Source of the DNA: Enterobacter sp. EA-1
GTDB lineage: Bacteria; Pseudomonadota; Gammaproteobacteria; Enterobacterales; Enterobacteriaceae
NCBI GenBank assembly: GCA_002886105.1
Contig: CP025776.1
Location: forward strand, 5,081,524-5,145,523
Reading direction: 5' to 3'
DNA length: 64,000 nt
How positions within the stretch are numbered: position 1 is the stretch's first letter; the number at the start of each line of letters is the position of its first letter. Both the position numbers and the translations under genes were made by a program. Under the pieces are notes generated by a model. That model was not told the origin of the DNA and searched no databases. It saw only the letters and a list, made by a program, of their open reading frames with translations. Below, piece by piece: positions 14,169 to 27,508 of this stretch.

Positions 14169-14317
14169 CCCCTAATTTAAAAAAGTTATCAACCGCGTTT
14201 TTTTTCAACAAAGCGCGGTAAAAGCGGCATGAATTGCTGATTTTGCTGTTTTTACAACCACTGACATATATCGAATGGCATACTAACAGGTGATAACGAG
14301 AAAAAGGAAGTGAGAAA

Positions 14318-15018
14318 ATGTCTTTAAACGCACAACAACTTGCCGCACAGAAAAACATCTCATGGGTACTGGCAGAGAAACTGGCGCGACAAATCCTGAA
14401 AGGCAGAATATGCGCCGGGCGTTATTCTGCCCGGTGAGATGGAGCTGGGTGAGCAGTTTGGCGTAAGCCGCACCGCCATCAGGGAAGCGGTAAAGACATT
14501 AACAGCAAAAGGAATGGTTCTGCCCCGTCCGCGTATCGGCACCCGCGTCATGCCACGCGGTAACTGGAACTTTCTGGATAAGGAATTATTGTCCTGGTGG
14601 ATGAGCGAGGAGAACGTTGAAACCGTTATCCAACACTTTCTGGTGATGCGCAGCACGGAACCTCAGGCGTGCCTGTTGGCGGCAACACTGGGCAGCGCGG
14701 AACAAAAGCACATCTCAATACATTAATGGAAGAGATGGTGATTCTGAAAAGAACTTTAACCGCGAACGCTGGATAGACGTGGATATGGCCCGCATGAACA
14801 TATTTACGCCATGAGTGAAAACCCCTTCCTTATATCGTTCTCCTCGCTCTTTCACTCTATTTACCACACCTACTTTACCTCTATAACGCAAAAACGAAGT
14901 GGTCAAACTCGACCTTCATCAGGCAATTGTAAATGCCATTCAGGAAAGTGACGGTGAAAGCGCATTCCGGGCATGCCAGATATTGCTGACCACGCCTTAT
15001 GCCCCCACGGCGAAATAA
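14318..15018 (+). CDS. yieP: GntR/FadR-family transcriptional regulator YieP (indel-broken)
   Basis: This is an N-terminal winged helix-turn-helix DNA-binding domain ([36 protein letters not shown]) followed by a C-terminal FCD ligand-binding domain containing [17 protein letters not shown]. Start is ATG 14318 with AAGGAAG upstream; the stop is TAA 15016-15018. Frame changes near 14410, 14665, 14715 and 14790 split it. It is divergent from the rRNA operon, the same relation as yieP to rrnC in E. coli, and is followed by hsrA 11 bp later. Confidence 0.92.
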
Positions 15019-15029
15019 CGGGATATTGC

Positions 15030-16439
15030 ATGACAGAGAAGAAAGCACGCAGTATGGCAGGCTTGCCGTGGATTGCGGCAATGGCTTTTTTATGCAGGCG
15101 CTGGACGCCACCATTCTCAACACCGCTTTACCGGCCATCGCGCACAGCCTTGATCGTTCCCCTTTAGCCATGCAGTCCGCCATTATCAGTTACACACTGA
15201 CCGTGGCGATGCTCATCCCAATGAGCGGCTGGCTGGCGGACCGCTTCGGTACGCGGCGGATATTTATGCTGGCCGTGAGTCTGTTCACGCTTGGCTCTCT
15301 GGCCTGCGCGCTCTCCAACTCATTATCCATGCTGGTTATCTTTCGTGTGATTCCAGGGCATCGGCGGAGCAATGATGATGCCGGTGGCCCGTCTGGCTCT
15401 GTTGCGCGCCTATCCGCGCAGTGAATTATTGCCGGTGCTTAACTTTGTCACGATGCCGCCCGGTCGGGCCGATCCCCGGGCCCGGTAATGGGCGGCATTC
15501 TGGTGACGTGGGCAAGCTGGCATTGGATCTTCCTGATTAATATCCCCATTGGCCTTGCCGGACTGTTTTACGCCCGCAAATATATGCCCAACTTCACCAC
15601 CCCGCGACGTAGCTTCGACATGGGCGGTTTTTTCCTGTTTGGCTTAAGTCTGGTGCTCTTTTCCAGCGGGATGGAGCTGTTTGGCGAAAAGCTGGATTGC
15701 GCTCGCCATCATCCTGAGCGGTATTTTGTTACTGCTGGCCTACATCCGCCACGCCAAACGCCACCCCACGCCGCTGATTTCACTGAATCTGTTTACGACA
15801 CGCACTTTTTCCGTCGGCATTGCGGGCAATATTGCATCACGCCTCGGGAACCGGTTGCGTTCCTTTTCTCATGCCGTTGATGTTGCAAGTTGGTTTTGGT
15901 TATCCGGCGCTGATCGCCGGTTGTATGATGGCGCCTACTGCTCTGGGGTCGATTCTGGCGAAATCCATCGTCACGCAAATACTGCGCAGCCACTGGGTTA
16001 TCGCAAGACACTGGTTGGCATCACGCTTTTTATCGGTTTGATGATTGCACAGTTCTCGCTCCAGTCGCCATCAATGGCAATATGGATGCTGATTTTGCCG
16101 CTGTTCGTGCTGGGAATGGCGATGTCCACGCAGTTCACGGCCATGAACACCATTACGCTGGCGGATTTAACAGATGACAACGCCAGCAGTGGCAATAGCG
16201 TACTGGCGGTAACACAGCAACTGTCGATAAGCACGGGCGTGGCGGTCAGTGCGGCGGTACTGCGTTTTTATGAAGGATTCGACAGCGCCAATACGGTGGA
16301 GCAGTTTCACTATACGTTTATAACGATGGGAGCGATTACGCTGGTCTCCGCGTTGGTGTTTATGCTGCTGAAAGCGAAAGATGGCCGCAACCTGATAAAA
16401 GAGCGCAACAGGAAATCAGGCGGAACCGCGCGTCATTAA
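15030..16439 (+). CDS. hsrA: MFS multidrug transporter HsrA (YieO, indel-broken)
   Basis: This is a 14-TM DHA2-family major facilitator. Recognisable blocks include [35 protein letters not shown], the loop motif [13 protein letters not shown], the second half [11 protein letters not shown] and [25 protein letters not shown], and a polar tail. The start ATG 15030 follows yieP closely. Five or so indels break it (about 15095, 15352, 15690, 15850, 15990). The last 24 bases overlap the convergent rbsR. Confidence 0.92.
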
Positions 16440-17408
16440 TATCGGCGTCAGTTGCAACCGTTGCTGTTGCAGATCAGGTTCTGCCATTCGATGGATCAGC
16501 ACATCAATCGCCAGCTCACCCAGTTCATCTTTTGGCTGATGAATGGTGGTGAGCGGCGGTGTCATATAGCGCGCCAGCTCAATATCATCATAACCCACGA
16601 TAGCCATATCCTCCGGGATCTTCAGACCCGCCTGATACAGTGCCTCGGTAAGCCCCTACGGCCATCGCATCATTACCGATAAATACCGCCTGCGGACGCG
16701 CGTTCATCGCCAGTAACGACTGCATCGCCTCAAACCCGCCGCCGAACTCAAAATCACTTTCAATTTCATCGCCTTCGCGAATGGTCAACCCGGCACGGAC
16801 CATCGCTTCGCGATACCCTTCGAGACGCAAACGCGCCGGTGTTTTATCCAGCGGCCCGGTAATGCAGGCAATACGCGTATAGCCTTTATCAATCAGATAC
16901 TGCGTCGCCATATCGCCGCCAAACAAGGAGTTATCCTGAATCAGATCGCTGTCGCCATCGAACGGCGCCCAGTCCATCATAACGGTAGGTATAGAAGGAT
17001 AACGGTGCATGATCTCTTGTGAAGGCTGATGCGTTTCGGTACACAGCAAAAGTAACCCATCAACGCGCTTTTGCATTAGCGTCTCCAGTTGCGATTCATC
17101 CGCTGTTCATCGCCTTCGGTGTTACACAGCACCAGACTATAGCCGCGCTCAAAACAGCTACGCTCAACGCCGCGCACCAGTTCTGAATAAAAGGATTCGT
17201 ACTGGCGGTAATCAGCATGCCGATAGTGCGGGTCTGATTGATCTTCAAACTGCGCGCAAGGGCGGAGGGCGCGTAGTTCAGCGTTTTAATCGCCGCGTCC
17301 ACCTTTTCACGAATCGCATCACTGACAAAGCGATCGTTATTGATAACGTGGGAAACCGTAGAGGTGGAAACGCCCGCCGGTGCGGGCAACATCCTTCATC
17401 GTGGCCAC
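16416..17408 (-). CDS. rbsR: Ribose operon repressor RbsR (LacI family, indel-broken)
   Basis: The N-terminal helix-turn-helix ([25 protein letters not shown] after repair) is followed by the periplasmic-binding-protein-like ligand domain, with [33 protein letters not shown] and [21 protein letters not shown] at 17408 is the start that fits homologs (VATMKDV). Breaks occur at 17385 (CCTGG as CACCGG), about 17195, 17095 and 16655. It follows rbsK by 3 bp and represses the ribose operon through the operators near 22289-22381. Confidence 0.93.
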
Positions 17409-17411
17409 GCG

Positions 17412-18337
17412 TTACCCCTGCTGATGTAGAAAATCATCAATCTCGTTGCGCCCGGGCACAGACGGTTGCGCGCCTTTACGCGTAACGGCAATGGCTGCCG
17501 CAGCGTGAGCAAAACGAATCGCCTCATCCAACGGTTTATCTTCCAGCAATGCGGTTAACAGCGCGCCATTAAACGTATCGCCCGCGGCAATGGTATCCAC
17601 GGCTTTCACTTTGAAACCGGGTACGCGCTTGCCTTCGCCCTTCACGCTGGCCCACACGCCGCGGCTACCCAGCGTAATAATGACGGTCTTAATACCTTTA
17701 CCGTGCAGCGCCTGCGCGGCACGAGCGGCATCGTCATCGCTGGAGACGTTAATACCGGTGAGTTTTTCCGCTTCGGTTTCATTAGGTGTAATGATGTCCA
17801 CCAGCGCCAGCAACTCATCTGAGAGCTCACGCGCCGGCGCCGGGTTCAGCGCGACGAGAGTACCATGCTGATGAGCAAGCCGCAGCCAGCACGCTCTCTA
17901 CCGGGGATTCCAACTGCATCAGTAACGCGGAAGCACCCGCGATAAGCGCGTGTTGCGCATCGACTCTTTCTACGGAGAGCGCCGCATTCGCTCCCGCATG
18001 AATACCGATAACATTCTCACCTTCGCCATTGACGAAAATCAGCGCCACGCCGGTAGACTCACCGGCAACAACGCTCACTGGCGCAACATCAATATTGTCG
18101 CTTTCCAGCTGCTTGCGCACCCGCGCACCGGTGTCGTCATCGCCGGTACAGGCAATGAACGCAATATCCGCACCGCTGCGTCCGGCGGCGACCGCACTGG
18201 TTTGCGCCTTTGCCACCGAACGCGACCTGATAGTGGCTACCGGTTACGGTTTCGCCCGGTGTGGGGAAGGATTCAAGGTTAAGAATGTGATCGGCATTGA
18301 TACTACCAAGGACGACGAGTTTGCCTGCGGTTTTCAT
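17412..18337 (-). CDS. rbsK: Ribokinase (indel-broken)
   Basis: RbsK phosphorylates ribose at O5. This is a PfkB-family fold with the N-terminal signature [12 protein letters not shown] and GGKGANQ and the C-terminal signature [14 protein letters not shown] carrying the catalytic Asp. Start [12 protein letters not shown] at 18337; stop TAA 17412-17414. Breaks near 18212 and 17850 split it. It is separated from rbsB by about 110 bp with two hairpins. Confidence 0.95.
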
Positions 18338-18448
18338 GATGAGCTTGTCCGTAAAGTGCGCCACCGGTGAAGGTGGCGCGTGCCATGTCTTTTCTTTTTT
18401 TACGTTGTCCCACAAGCCGCAGCGTGTTGCTGCGGCCAGAACGCCATA
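18338..18448 (-). other. rbsB-rbsK intercistronic region with two hairpins
   Basis: On the minus strand, two GC-rich stems follow the rbsB stop: GCCGCAGC...GCTGCGGC and GCGCCACC...GGTGGCGC. They lie between the very highly expressed binding-protein gene and ribokinase. By analogy with other transport operons they may protect or terminate the rbsB mRNA; that role is inference. Confidence 0.55.
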
Positions 18449-19341
18449 TTACTGCTTGATGACCAGTTTCCAGGTCAACCGGGTTTTTCGCGTAAACTTT
18501 CTCGCCTTTCAGAACTTTATCAGCAGTATCAACGCCTTTCGCGCCAATCTGTTCCGGCAACTGGGCGATAGTCGCTGACAGTTTGCCATCATTTACCGCT
18601 TTCACACCGTCTGGCGTACCGTCAAAACCCACGACCATAACGTCGGATTTACCGGCTGTTTGCAGCGCACGCAGTGCACCCAGCGCCATTTCATCGTTCT
18701 GTGCGAACACAGCCTGCACGTCCGGATGCGCGGTCAGCAGGTTCTGCATGACGTTCAGACCTTTAGTACGATCAAAGTCTGCCGGCTGGCTGGCCAGCAC
18801 GTTGAATTTATGCGCAGCAACTGCCTGCTGGAAACCTTCGCCACGCTCACGCGCTGCAGAGGTACCTGCAATGCCTGCCAGTTCGATAACTTTTGCGCCT
18901 TCGCCAGCTTTCTTGGCGATATAGTCACCGGCGATTTTGCCGCCCAGTACGTTATCGGAAGCGATATGGCTGACCACTTCACCGCTGGATGCCACACGGT
19001 CAAGGGTGATCACCGGGATTTTCGCCCTGGTTAGCCATCTTCACGGCGTTACCCACCGCGTCGGAATCTGTTGGGTTGATCAGCAGCAGTTTGGTGCCAC
19101 GTACGGTCAAATCCTGAACGTTAGCCAGCTCTTTAGCCGGGTTGTTCTGTGAGTCCAGGAACCACCGGGTCATAACCCAGTTTGTCCGCTTCTTTCTGCG
19201 CACCCTCCTTCAGCGAAACGAAGAACGGGTTGTTCAGCGTAGAAATAACCAGAGCAATAGAGTCTTTTGCCATCGCATTCGCACTTACGGTGGCGCTCAG
19301 TGCAACAGCAGAAACCAGAGTGGCCAGTTTTTCATGTTCAT
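18449..19341 (-). CDS. rbsB: Ribose ABC transporter periplasmic binding protein (indel-broken)
   Basis: RbsB binds ribose in the periplasm, delivers it to RbsAC and is also the ligand carrier for the Trg chemoreceptor. [25 protein letters not shown] is the signal peptide. The mature part includes [42 protein letters not shown], and [32 protein letters not shown]. Breaks are near 19330 (A run), 19155, 19025 and 18470. The end should be PVDLKLVIKQ, with stop TAA at 18449-18451. Confidence 0.95.
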
Positions 19342-19367
19342 TTTCATGAGTCCTGTTGTGTAGGTAA

Positions 19368-20332
19368 TTACTGCTTTTGTTGTCTACCAGCACCGCGAGC
19401 AGAATCACCACTGCTTTAACGATCATCTGGTAATAGGAGGAAACACTCAGCAAATTCAATCCATTATTGAGGAAGCCAAGGATCAGTGCGCCGATTAACG
19501 TCCCGACGATACGACCCTTACCGCCTGCAAGACTGGTCCCACCCAAAACAACCGCGGCGATAGCATCCAGCTCATAACCTGCTCCCGCAGTAGGTTGCGC
19601 CGAGGAAAGACGCGCCACTTCAATAATGCCCGCCAGAGAGGCCAACAGGCCGCACAGCGAGTAAACGATAACTTTGACTTTATCTACGCTGATACCGGAC
19701 AAGCGCGTAGCGGCTTCGTTACCGCCTAAAGCATAGATATAACGACCCAGACGGGTGTGATGCAACAGATACCATGCGGCAATAAAGACAATCGCCATGA
19801 GCCAGACCGGTGTTGGGATGCCGAAAGGACGACCAATACCGAACCAGCCAAACACATCGGCATTATCCGTAAAGCCGGTATTGATCGGGCTGCCGTTGGT
19901 GTAAACCAGCGTCACGCCACGCAGCAGCAGCATCATCACCAGCGTGGCGATAAAAGCCTGAACACGACCTTTGGCGACAATGGTGCCGGTTAGCGCGCCT
20001 ACGGCAGCGCCAAGTGCCAGCGCACCAGCAACAGCCACCAGCGCATTGACTTCCATGCCCACCAGCGAAGCCGCGACAGCGCCGGTTAGCGCCAATAAAG
20101 AACCCACTGACAGGTCGATTCCCGATGTCAGGATCACCAGCGTCATCCCGACGGCCATAATGGCGTTAACCGACGTCTGCTGCAGGATATTCAACAGGTT
20201 ATTGACGGTAAAAAAGTTCGGGCTCATGGTCGAAACGATCGCAATCAGCACCAGCAGGGCAATTAACGATTTTTGTTCCATCAGCCATGCTTTAGTGAAA
20301 TAACGGCGACCAGAAACAGCACGGGTAGTCAT
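19368..20332 (-). CDS. rbsC: Ribose ABC transporter permease
   Basis: RbsC is a multi-spanning inner-membrane permease of the ribose importer. It is nearly intact: MTTRAVSGRRYFTKAWLMEQKSLIALLVLIAIVSTMSPNFF through AVVLGGTSLAGGKGRIVGTLIGALILGFLNNGLNLL to LAVLVDNK. A missing A in the lysine run at the end lets the frame read through into rbsB; the true stop is TAA 19368-19370. It lies between rbsA and rbsB. Confidence 0.95.
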
Positions 20333-20337
20333 CTTTT

Positions 20338-21848
20338 TTACTCCTGATTCACACGATTAAGCTTGCCCACAGCGGCAGCCATCAATACTTCCTGAGTGGC
20401 CTGCTCGCGCGTGAATTCACCGCCGAGACGCCCTTCATGCATCACCATAATGCGATCGCTCATTCCCGGGGACTTCCGGCATCTCCGAAGAGACAAGAAT
20501 GATGCTCAGGCCATCGGCCTTAAACTGGTTAATTAACTGATAAATCTCTTTCTTCGCCCCGACGTCCACACCACGGGTCGGTTCGTCGAGGATCAGCACT
20601 TTCGGGCGGGTCATCAGACCGCGTGCAATCGCCACTTTTGCTGATTCCCCCCGGAGAGCAGCCCAATAGCTTGGCTCCATTGAGGGCGTTTTCACATTAA
20701 ACAGACGAATAAAATCACTCACCGCCTGCTGTTCATCTTTTATGCTTCAGCGTACCGCCTGTGCGGCTGAAGTAGCGCAACGCGGTCAGCGACATGTTCT
20801 CTTTAACCGACATGCCAAGCACCAGCCCGTCACGCTTACGATCTTCAGAGATATACACAATGCCGTTTGCCAGCCCATCCTGCGGGCTGCGGGTGATCAC
20901 TTCGTGACCATCGAGTGTCACATAGCCGCTGGTGCGCGGCAGTGCGCCATACAGCACTTTCATCAGCTCAGTGCGGCCTGCACCCATCAGCCCGGCCACC
21001 CCAAGAATCTCGCCTTTACGCAGGGTGAAGCTGACGTTTTCTACCCCCGGCCCACACAAATTATCGACGGTGAGACGCACTTCACCCGGTACTTTATCCA
21101 GACGCGGATACTGATCTTCCAGCTTACGGCCGACCATCATTTCGATCAGCGTATCTTCGGTCAGCGTTGCAACTTCGCGCTCGGCAATAAATTGCCCATC
21201 ACGGAAAAACCGTCACGTCATCGCAAATCTCGAAGATCTCTTTCATTCGGTGGGAGATATAAACAATGCCGCGCCCTTGCGCTTTCAGTTCGCGGATCAC
21301 GCGAAACAGCGATTCGGTTTCGGTGTCGGTCAGGGCATCGGTCGGTTCATCCATAATGATGACCTGCGATTCGTAGCTCATCACTTTGGCGATTTCGACC
21401 ATTTGCTGATCGCCAATGGATAACTCGCCAACCAGTGCGGTCGCTTTTAAAACGCAGATTCAGCTTTGCCAGCAGTTTGTCCGCGTCGGCAAACATCTTT
21501 TCCAGTCGATTTTGCCAAAGCGGTTAACAAACTCACGGCCAAGAAAGATATTCTCGGCAATGGTCAACTGCGGGATCAGGTTCAGTTCCCCGGTGAATGA
21601 TGCCAATGCCCGCTTCCCCGGGATGATTTAGGACCGGTGAACGTGGTCTCTTTCCCCAGCCAAAGCAACGAACCCGCATCTCGCGTGTAGATACCGGTCA
21701 GCACTTTCATCATTGTGGATTTACTGGCGCCGTTTTCCCCGACCAGTGCCATCACGCGGCCGGGGTAAACATTCAGCGCCGCGCCGGAGAGGGCTTTTAC
21801 GCCGGGGAATGCTTTATCGATTCCCTTGAGTTGCAATAACGCGTCCAT
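20338..21848 (-). CDS. rbsA: Ribose ABC transporter ATPase (two nucleotide-binding domains, indel-broken)
   Basis: RbsA carries two fused ABC domains. The N-terminal one has [32 protein letters not shown] and [14 protein letters not shown]; the C-terminal one has [26 protein letters not shown] and [21 protein letters not shown]. In the first Walker A the Gly before Lys reads Ser (GASKST instead of GAGKST), a single-base change that could be a real variant or an error. Frame breaks occur near 21620, 21500, 21205, 20745, 20655 and 20470. Start 21848; stop TAA 20338-20340, 5 bp before rbsC. Confidence 0.93.
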
Positions 21849-21855
21849 GAGGGCC

Positions 21856-22272
21856 TCAGAATGTGACGCCAGCACAGAGAATGATATTCGCAAACGGGGA
21901 ACACTCCCCGCTGCGAATAACCGCATGACTGTCCGCGGTGTGTTTTTGAACTGCTCGTGCGTAACGTACTGCACGGCTATGGTATTTCCTGGTGTTGTTG
22001 CAGTTGCTCAATATGGTTGAGCAACGTTTCGTGGAGCTGCGGATTATGTTGTTTAATTTCCGACGCTAAGATAGCGGCCTCAACCTGCATTTCCGTTGTC
22101 ACCACTTCCAGCACTTGCATGAAGGAAGGAACGCCCTGTGTTAACGCCATATCCACACGTTGTGTGCTACGCGGTACCGGCAACCCGGCATCACACACCA
22201 CCAGCGTATCAGTATGACCAAGACGAGAGATGACCGACGAAATGTCAGCGTTCAGTACACGACCTTTTTCAT
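21856..22272 (-). CDS. rbsD: D-ribose pyranase (indel-broken)
   Basis: RbsD interconverts the pyranose and furanose forms of ribose so that ribokinase can use it. Visible: [44 protein letters not shown] and the C-terminal YVTHEQFK. The ATGAAAAAGG start at 22272 is the first gene of the ribose operon. Breaks are near 22207, 21985 and 21925. The span of 417 bp fits about 138 residues. Confidence 0.93.
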
Positions 22273-22288
22273 ATTTTATGCTCCACTA

Positions 22289-22302
22289 GCGAAACGTTTC
22301 GC
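22289..22302. promoter_or_regulatory. RbsR operator, promoter-proximal
   Basis: A perfect palindrome, GCGAAACGTTTCGC, lies 17 bp upstream of the rbsD start. It matches the E. coli RbsR operator core (AGCGAAACGTTTCGCT). LacI-family repressors bind such sites. Confidence 0.85.
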
Positions 22303-22367
22303 TGAACGCAGTTTAGTACTAAGAATGCTCAGAAAACCATCCCGGCATTACAGAAGTGTGATCGATA

Positions 22368-22381
22368 TCGAAACGTTTCGC
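22368..22381. promoter_or_regulatory. Second RbsR-type operator
   Basis: TCGAAACGTTTCGC repeats the same core 79 bp further upstream, on the kup side. Two operators about 7.5 helical turns apart could allow RbsR looping or control of both directions; that is inference. The TGTGATCGATATCGAAAC overlapping it resembles a CRP half-site. Confidence 0.7.
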
Positions 22382-22442
22382 TTGTGGGAATGATGAAAAA
22401 ACAGCTTTTCTTGCTTAAGCAAAATTTACAGCAATTAATAAC

Positions 22443-22464
22443 AAAACCCCTCATTGCGAGGGGC
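22443..22464 (-). terminator. kup terminator
   Basis: The stem GCCCCTCGCAATGAGGGG followed by TTTTGTT on the minus strand lies just past the kup stop codon. Confidence 0.8.
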
Positions 22465-22474
22465 TTAATAAGAA

Positions 22475-24349
22475 CTAAATTTCGACCTCGGGTTCCCAGT
22501 TCTATCACCCTGTTAGGCGGGATCTCAAACTGATCGGGGAGCGCGCAGCGCATTTCGCTGCAACACCAGTAAAGTTTGCCGCGTAACCGCAGATACCACG
22601 GACGTTTGCCGACGATCAGCGATTCATGCGACATAAAGAAAGAGGTTTCCATCATGCGGCAATTCAGGCCTTCAAGCCCGCAACGGTGGAACACTTCCTC
22701 CACGTTCGGCGTTTCGCGCCAGCCATAGCTGGCCACAACACGCCAGAAGGTCGGCGAGAGCTGCTCTATCTGCACGCGACGAACGTTATGCACATAAGGC
22801 GCATCTTCAGTACGCAGCGTCAGCAGGATGACACGCTCATGCAGCACCTTGTTATGCTTCAGGTTATGCAGCATGGCGAACGGAATAACGTTAAGCGCAC
22901 GGGACATATACACCGCGGTGCCGGGCACGCGAACCGGCGGCGATTTTTCCAGCGATGCAATCATCGCTTCCAGAGAGTTGCCGTGTTCATGCATACGACG
23001 CAGCAAACGGAAACGTTCGCTCTTCCGGGTGGTCATCACCGAGGAACATCACCAGACCCAGAGGCTTAACGGCAACCAACCGCCGGAAACAATCTTATCG
23101 AGGTTCGCCGAGAACAGCGGCACATCAATACACAGGAACAAGGTCAGGATCAGCGCAACAAAGAGCTTATTCCAGTGCCAGTTATTACGCGCCACCGTGG
23201 TGGAAAGGATCGATGTCAGCACCATTGTCCCGGTTACGGCAATACCATACGCCGCCGCCAGTTGCTGGAGTGCTCAAAGCTGACAATCACCAGCACCACC
23301 GCAAAAGTAGAGTAGCCAGTTAATGAACGGGATATAGATCTGCCCGGACTCCATTTCCGAGGTATGGATAATGCGCATTGGGGCCAGATAGCCCAAACGC
23401 ACAGCCTGACGGGTCAGCGAGAAGACACCTGAAATCACGGCTTGCGAGGCAATGACCGTCGCCGGGGGTGGCGATGATCAGCATGGGAATAAGCGCCCAT
23501 TCCGGCGCCAGTAAAAGAACGGGTTTTTGATCGCTTCCGGCGTTTTCAGCAGCAATGCGCCCTCGGCCAAAGTAGTTCAGCACCAGAGAGGGCAGCACCA
23601 CAATAAACCACGCCACGCGAATAGGCAGTTTGCCGAAGTGCCCCATATCTGCATACAGCGCTTCCAACCCCGGTAATGGAAAGCACCACCGCACCCAGCG
23701 CAACAAACGAGATCGCTTTGTACTGAACGAAGAAATTGACCGCCCATACGGGGTTCAGCGCCTGCAACACTTCCGGATTAGACAAAATCCCACGCGCACC
23801 CAGCACCGCCAGAATCAAAAACCACGCCAGCATGATAGGTGCAAACAGCTTCCCCACCAGCCCGGTGCCGTGTTTTTGGATAGCAAACAGTAAAGTTAAA
23901 ACGACGATAGAGAGCGGAACAATCCATGTGTCGAGCGATGGCGCGACAATTTCCAGCCCTTCAATAGCCGACATAACAGAGATAGCGGGGGTGATGACCA
24001 CTTCACCATAGAAAAAGCTGCCGCCAATGAGCCCCATAATCACCAGCACGGAGGTCATTCTGGCGGACGTATTGCGCCCTGCCAGCGACATCAGCGTCAG
24101 GATCCCGCCCTCACCGGCGTTATCCGCCCGCATGACGAACGTCAGATATTTAATGGAGACGACAAAAACCAGTAGCCAGAAAATCAGCGACAAAAAACCG
24201 AAGACTGCATCACGCTCAACGCCAAAACCGAACTGACCAGACAAACATTCACGAAGCGTATAAAGCGGGCTGGTGCCAATATCACCGTAGACAACCCCAA
24301 TAGCCGCGAGTGTTACCGCGGGTAACGATTGCTTATTATCAGTGCTCAT
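22475..24349 (-). CDS. kup: Low-affinity potassium transporter Kup (indel-broken)
   Basis: Kup is a K+:H+ symporter with about 12 membrane helices and a cytosolic C-terminal domain. The N-terminal half reads [34 protein letters not shown] through [24 protein letters not shown]; the C-terminal domain has [41 protein letters not shown] and ends VIELGTQVEI once the CCAGG-site break at 22484 is repaired. Frame changes are scattered between 23030 and 23690. It is convergent with nothing and lies back to back with ravA. Confidence 0.95.
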
Positions 24350-24521
24350 AGACTAATCTTTTGTTGGAAATGACAAATGTGTGCTTAGTCCCTTGGCCCA
24401 CAAAAAGCGCACAGTATGCACGATTATTTGCGAAATCGTACCCCCTAAATGCGGCCACGTTAATCTGGAGCAAAGAAAATAAAGCCGTTCTTCAGTCTAT
24501 TACAAGCCCCTATAGGAACGT

Positions 24522-24528
24522 CTATACT
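24522..24528 (+). promoter_or_regulatory. ravA promoter -10 (sigma-S type)
   Basis: CTATACT preceded by C (GTCTATACTCG) lies 46 bp upstream of ravA and fits the sigma-S -10 consensus. The E. coli ravA-viaA promoter is sigma-S dependent, so this is the likely element. Confidence 0.55.
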
Positions 24529-24573
24529 CGCTTTTGGAAGCCGGATAACACGGCGAAAGGACGCAAATCTATT

Positions 24574-26053
<1,480 letters not shown>

Positions 26054-26060
<7 letters not shown>

Positions 26061-27508
26061 CGCTGGATACACTCAATGTCATGATGACCGTCAGCGAGGA
26101 GGCGATGATTGAAGAACTCATCGTCGCCCTGCTGGCTTCTCCGCAACTGGCGCTGTTTTTGGAAAAATTTCCCCCGACTGGAAACAGGCCATTACTGACG
26201 ATGTTCCCCGCTGGCGCGAAGCGCTGAGAAAACACCTTAAAGAGACTGAGGTTCCGGCAGAACTGGCGGAAGAGGTACTGAGTTACCAACAAAACCAGCT
26301 CCTGTCGACGTCGCAGTTCATTGTTCAGTTGCCGCAAATCCTCACGTTACTGGATAAGCTTCATTCGCCGTATGCCGCCCAGACAGATGGTAGCGGATAA
26401 CGCCATCTTTACACCCGCGCTGCATACGCTGTTTTTACAGCGCTGGCGCTTGAGTCTTGTGGTGCAGACCACCACCTTTAATCAGCAACTGCTGGATGAG
26501 GAGCGCGATCGGCTGCTCAGTGAAGTCCAGGGAGCGTATGACCCTGAGCGGTCAGTTGGAGCCTGTGCTGATTGAAAACGAAAATGCGGCAGGCCGGTTA
26601 TGGGATATGAGTGCAGGGCAGCTAAAGCGCGGCGATTATCAGTTAATCATAAAATATGGTGAGTTTCTCAATCAGCAGCCGGAACTTCAGCATCTGGCTG
26701 AACAGCTTGGTCGCTCGCGTGAGGCAAAAATCCGTCCCCCCGTAAAGATGCGCCAATGGAGACATTCCGTACGCTGGTGCGTGAATCGGCAACGGTACCG
26801 GAGCAAGTCGACGGGCTGCATCAGAGCGATGATATTTTGCGGCTGTTGCCGCCCGAACTGGCCACGCTGGGGATCACTGAGCTGGAATATGAGTTTTATC
26901 GTCGGCTGGTGGAAAAGCAGTTACTCACTTACCGGCTGCACGGCGATGCATGGCGGGAAAAAAGTGACCGAACGACCGGTTATTCATCAAGAATTCGATG
27001 AACAACCGCGCGGACCCTTTATCGTCTGTGTCGATACCTCAGGGTCAATGGGCGGGTTTAACGAACAGTGTGCAAAGGCATTTTGCACCGGCGTTAATGC
27101 GTGTTGCGCTGGCGGATAAGCGCCGCTGCTACATTATGCTTTTCTCCAGTGAAGTGGTGCGCTACGAACTGACGAGCGCGGAAGGCACCGGAGCAGGCGA
27201 TCCGTTTTCTCAGTCAGCGTTTTCGCGGCGGAACCGATCTGGCGAGCTGCTTTCGCGCCATCGTTGAACGCATGCAGGGCGGCGAATGGTATGACGCCGA
27301 TGCGGTGGTGATTTCTGACTTTATCGCCCAGCGTTTGCCGGACGATGTGGTGAATAAAGTGAAGGAACTGCAACACGTTCATCAGCATCGCTTTCATGCG
27401 GTGGCGATGTCCGTGCATGGCAAACCCGGCATCATGCGCATTTTCGATCATATCTGGCGCTTCGATACCGGGATGCGTAGCCGCCTGCTGCGGCGCTGGC
27501 GGCGTTAA
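26054..27508 (+). CDS. viaA: VWA-domain protein ViaA (indel-broken)
   Basis: ViaA is the partner of RavA, with a C-terminal von Willebrand A domain. [40 protein letters not shown] starts within the end of ravA (ATGCTAA, 7-bp overlap). The MIDAS motif is [22 protein letters not shown], followed by [19 protein letters not shown] and the arginine-rich end LLRRWRR. Breaks occur at about 26170, 26370, 26535, 26735, 26950, 27090 and 27200. The stop overlaps the convergent asnA stop by 2 bp. Confidence 0.93.
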
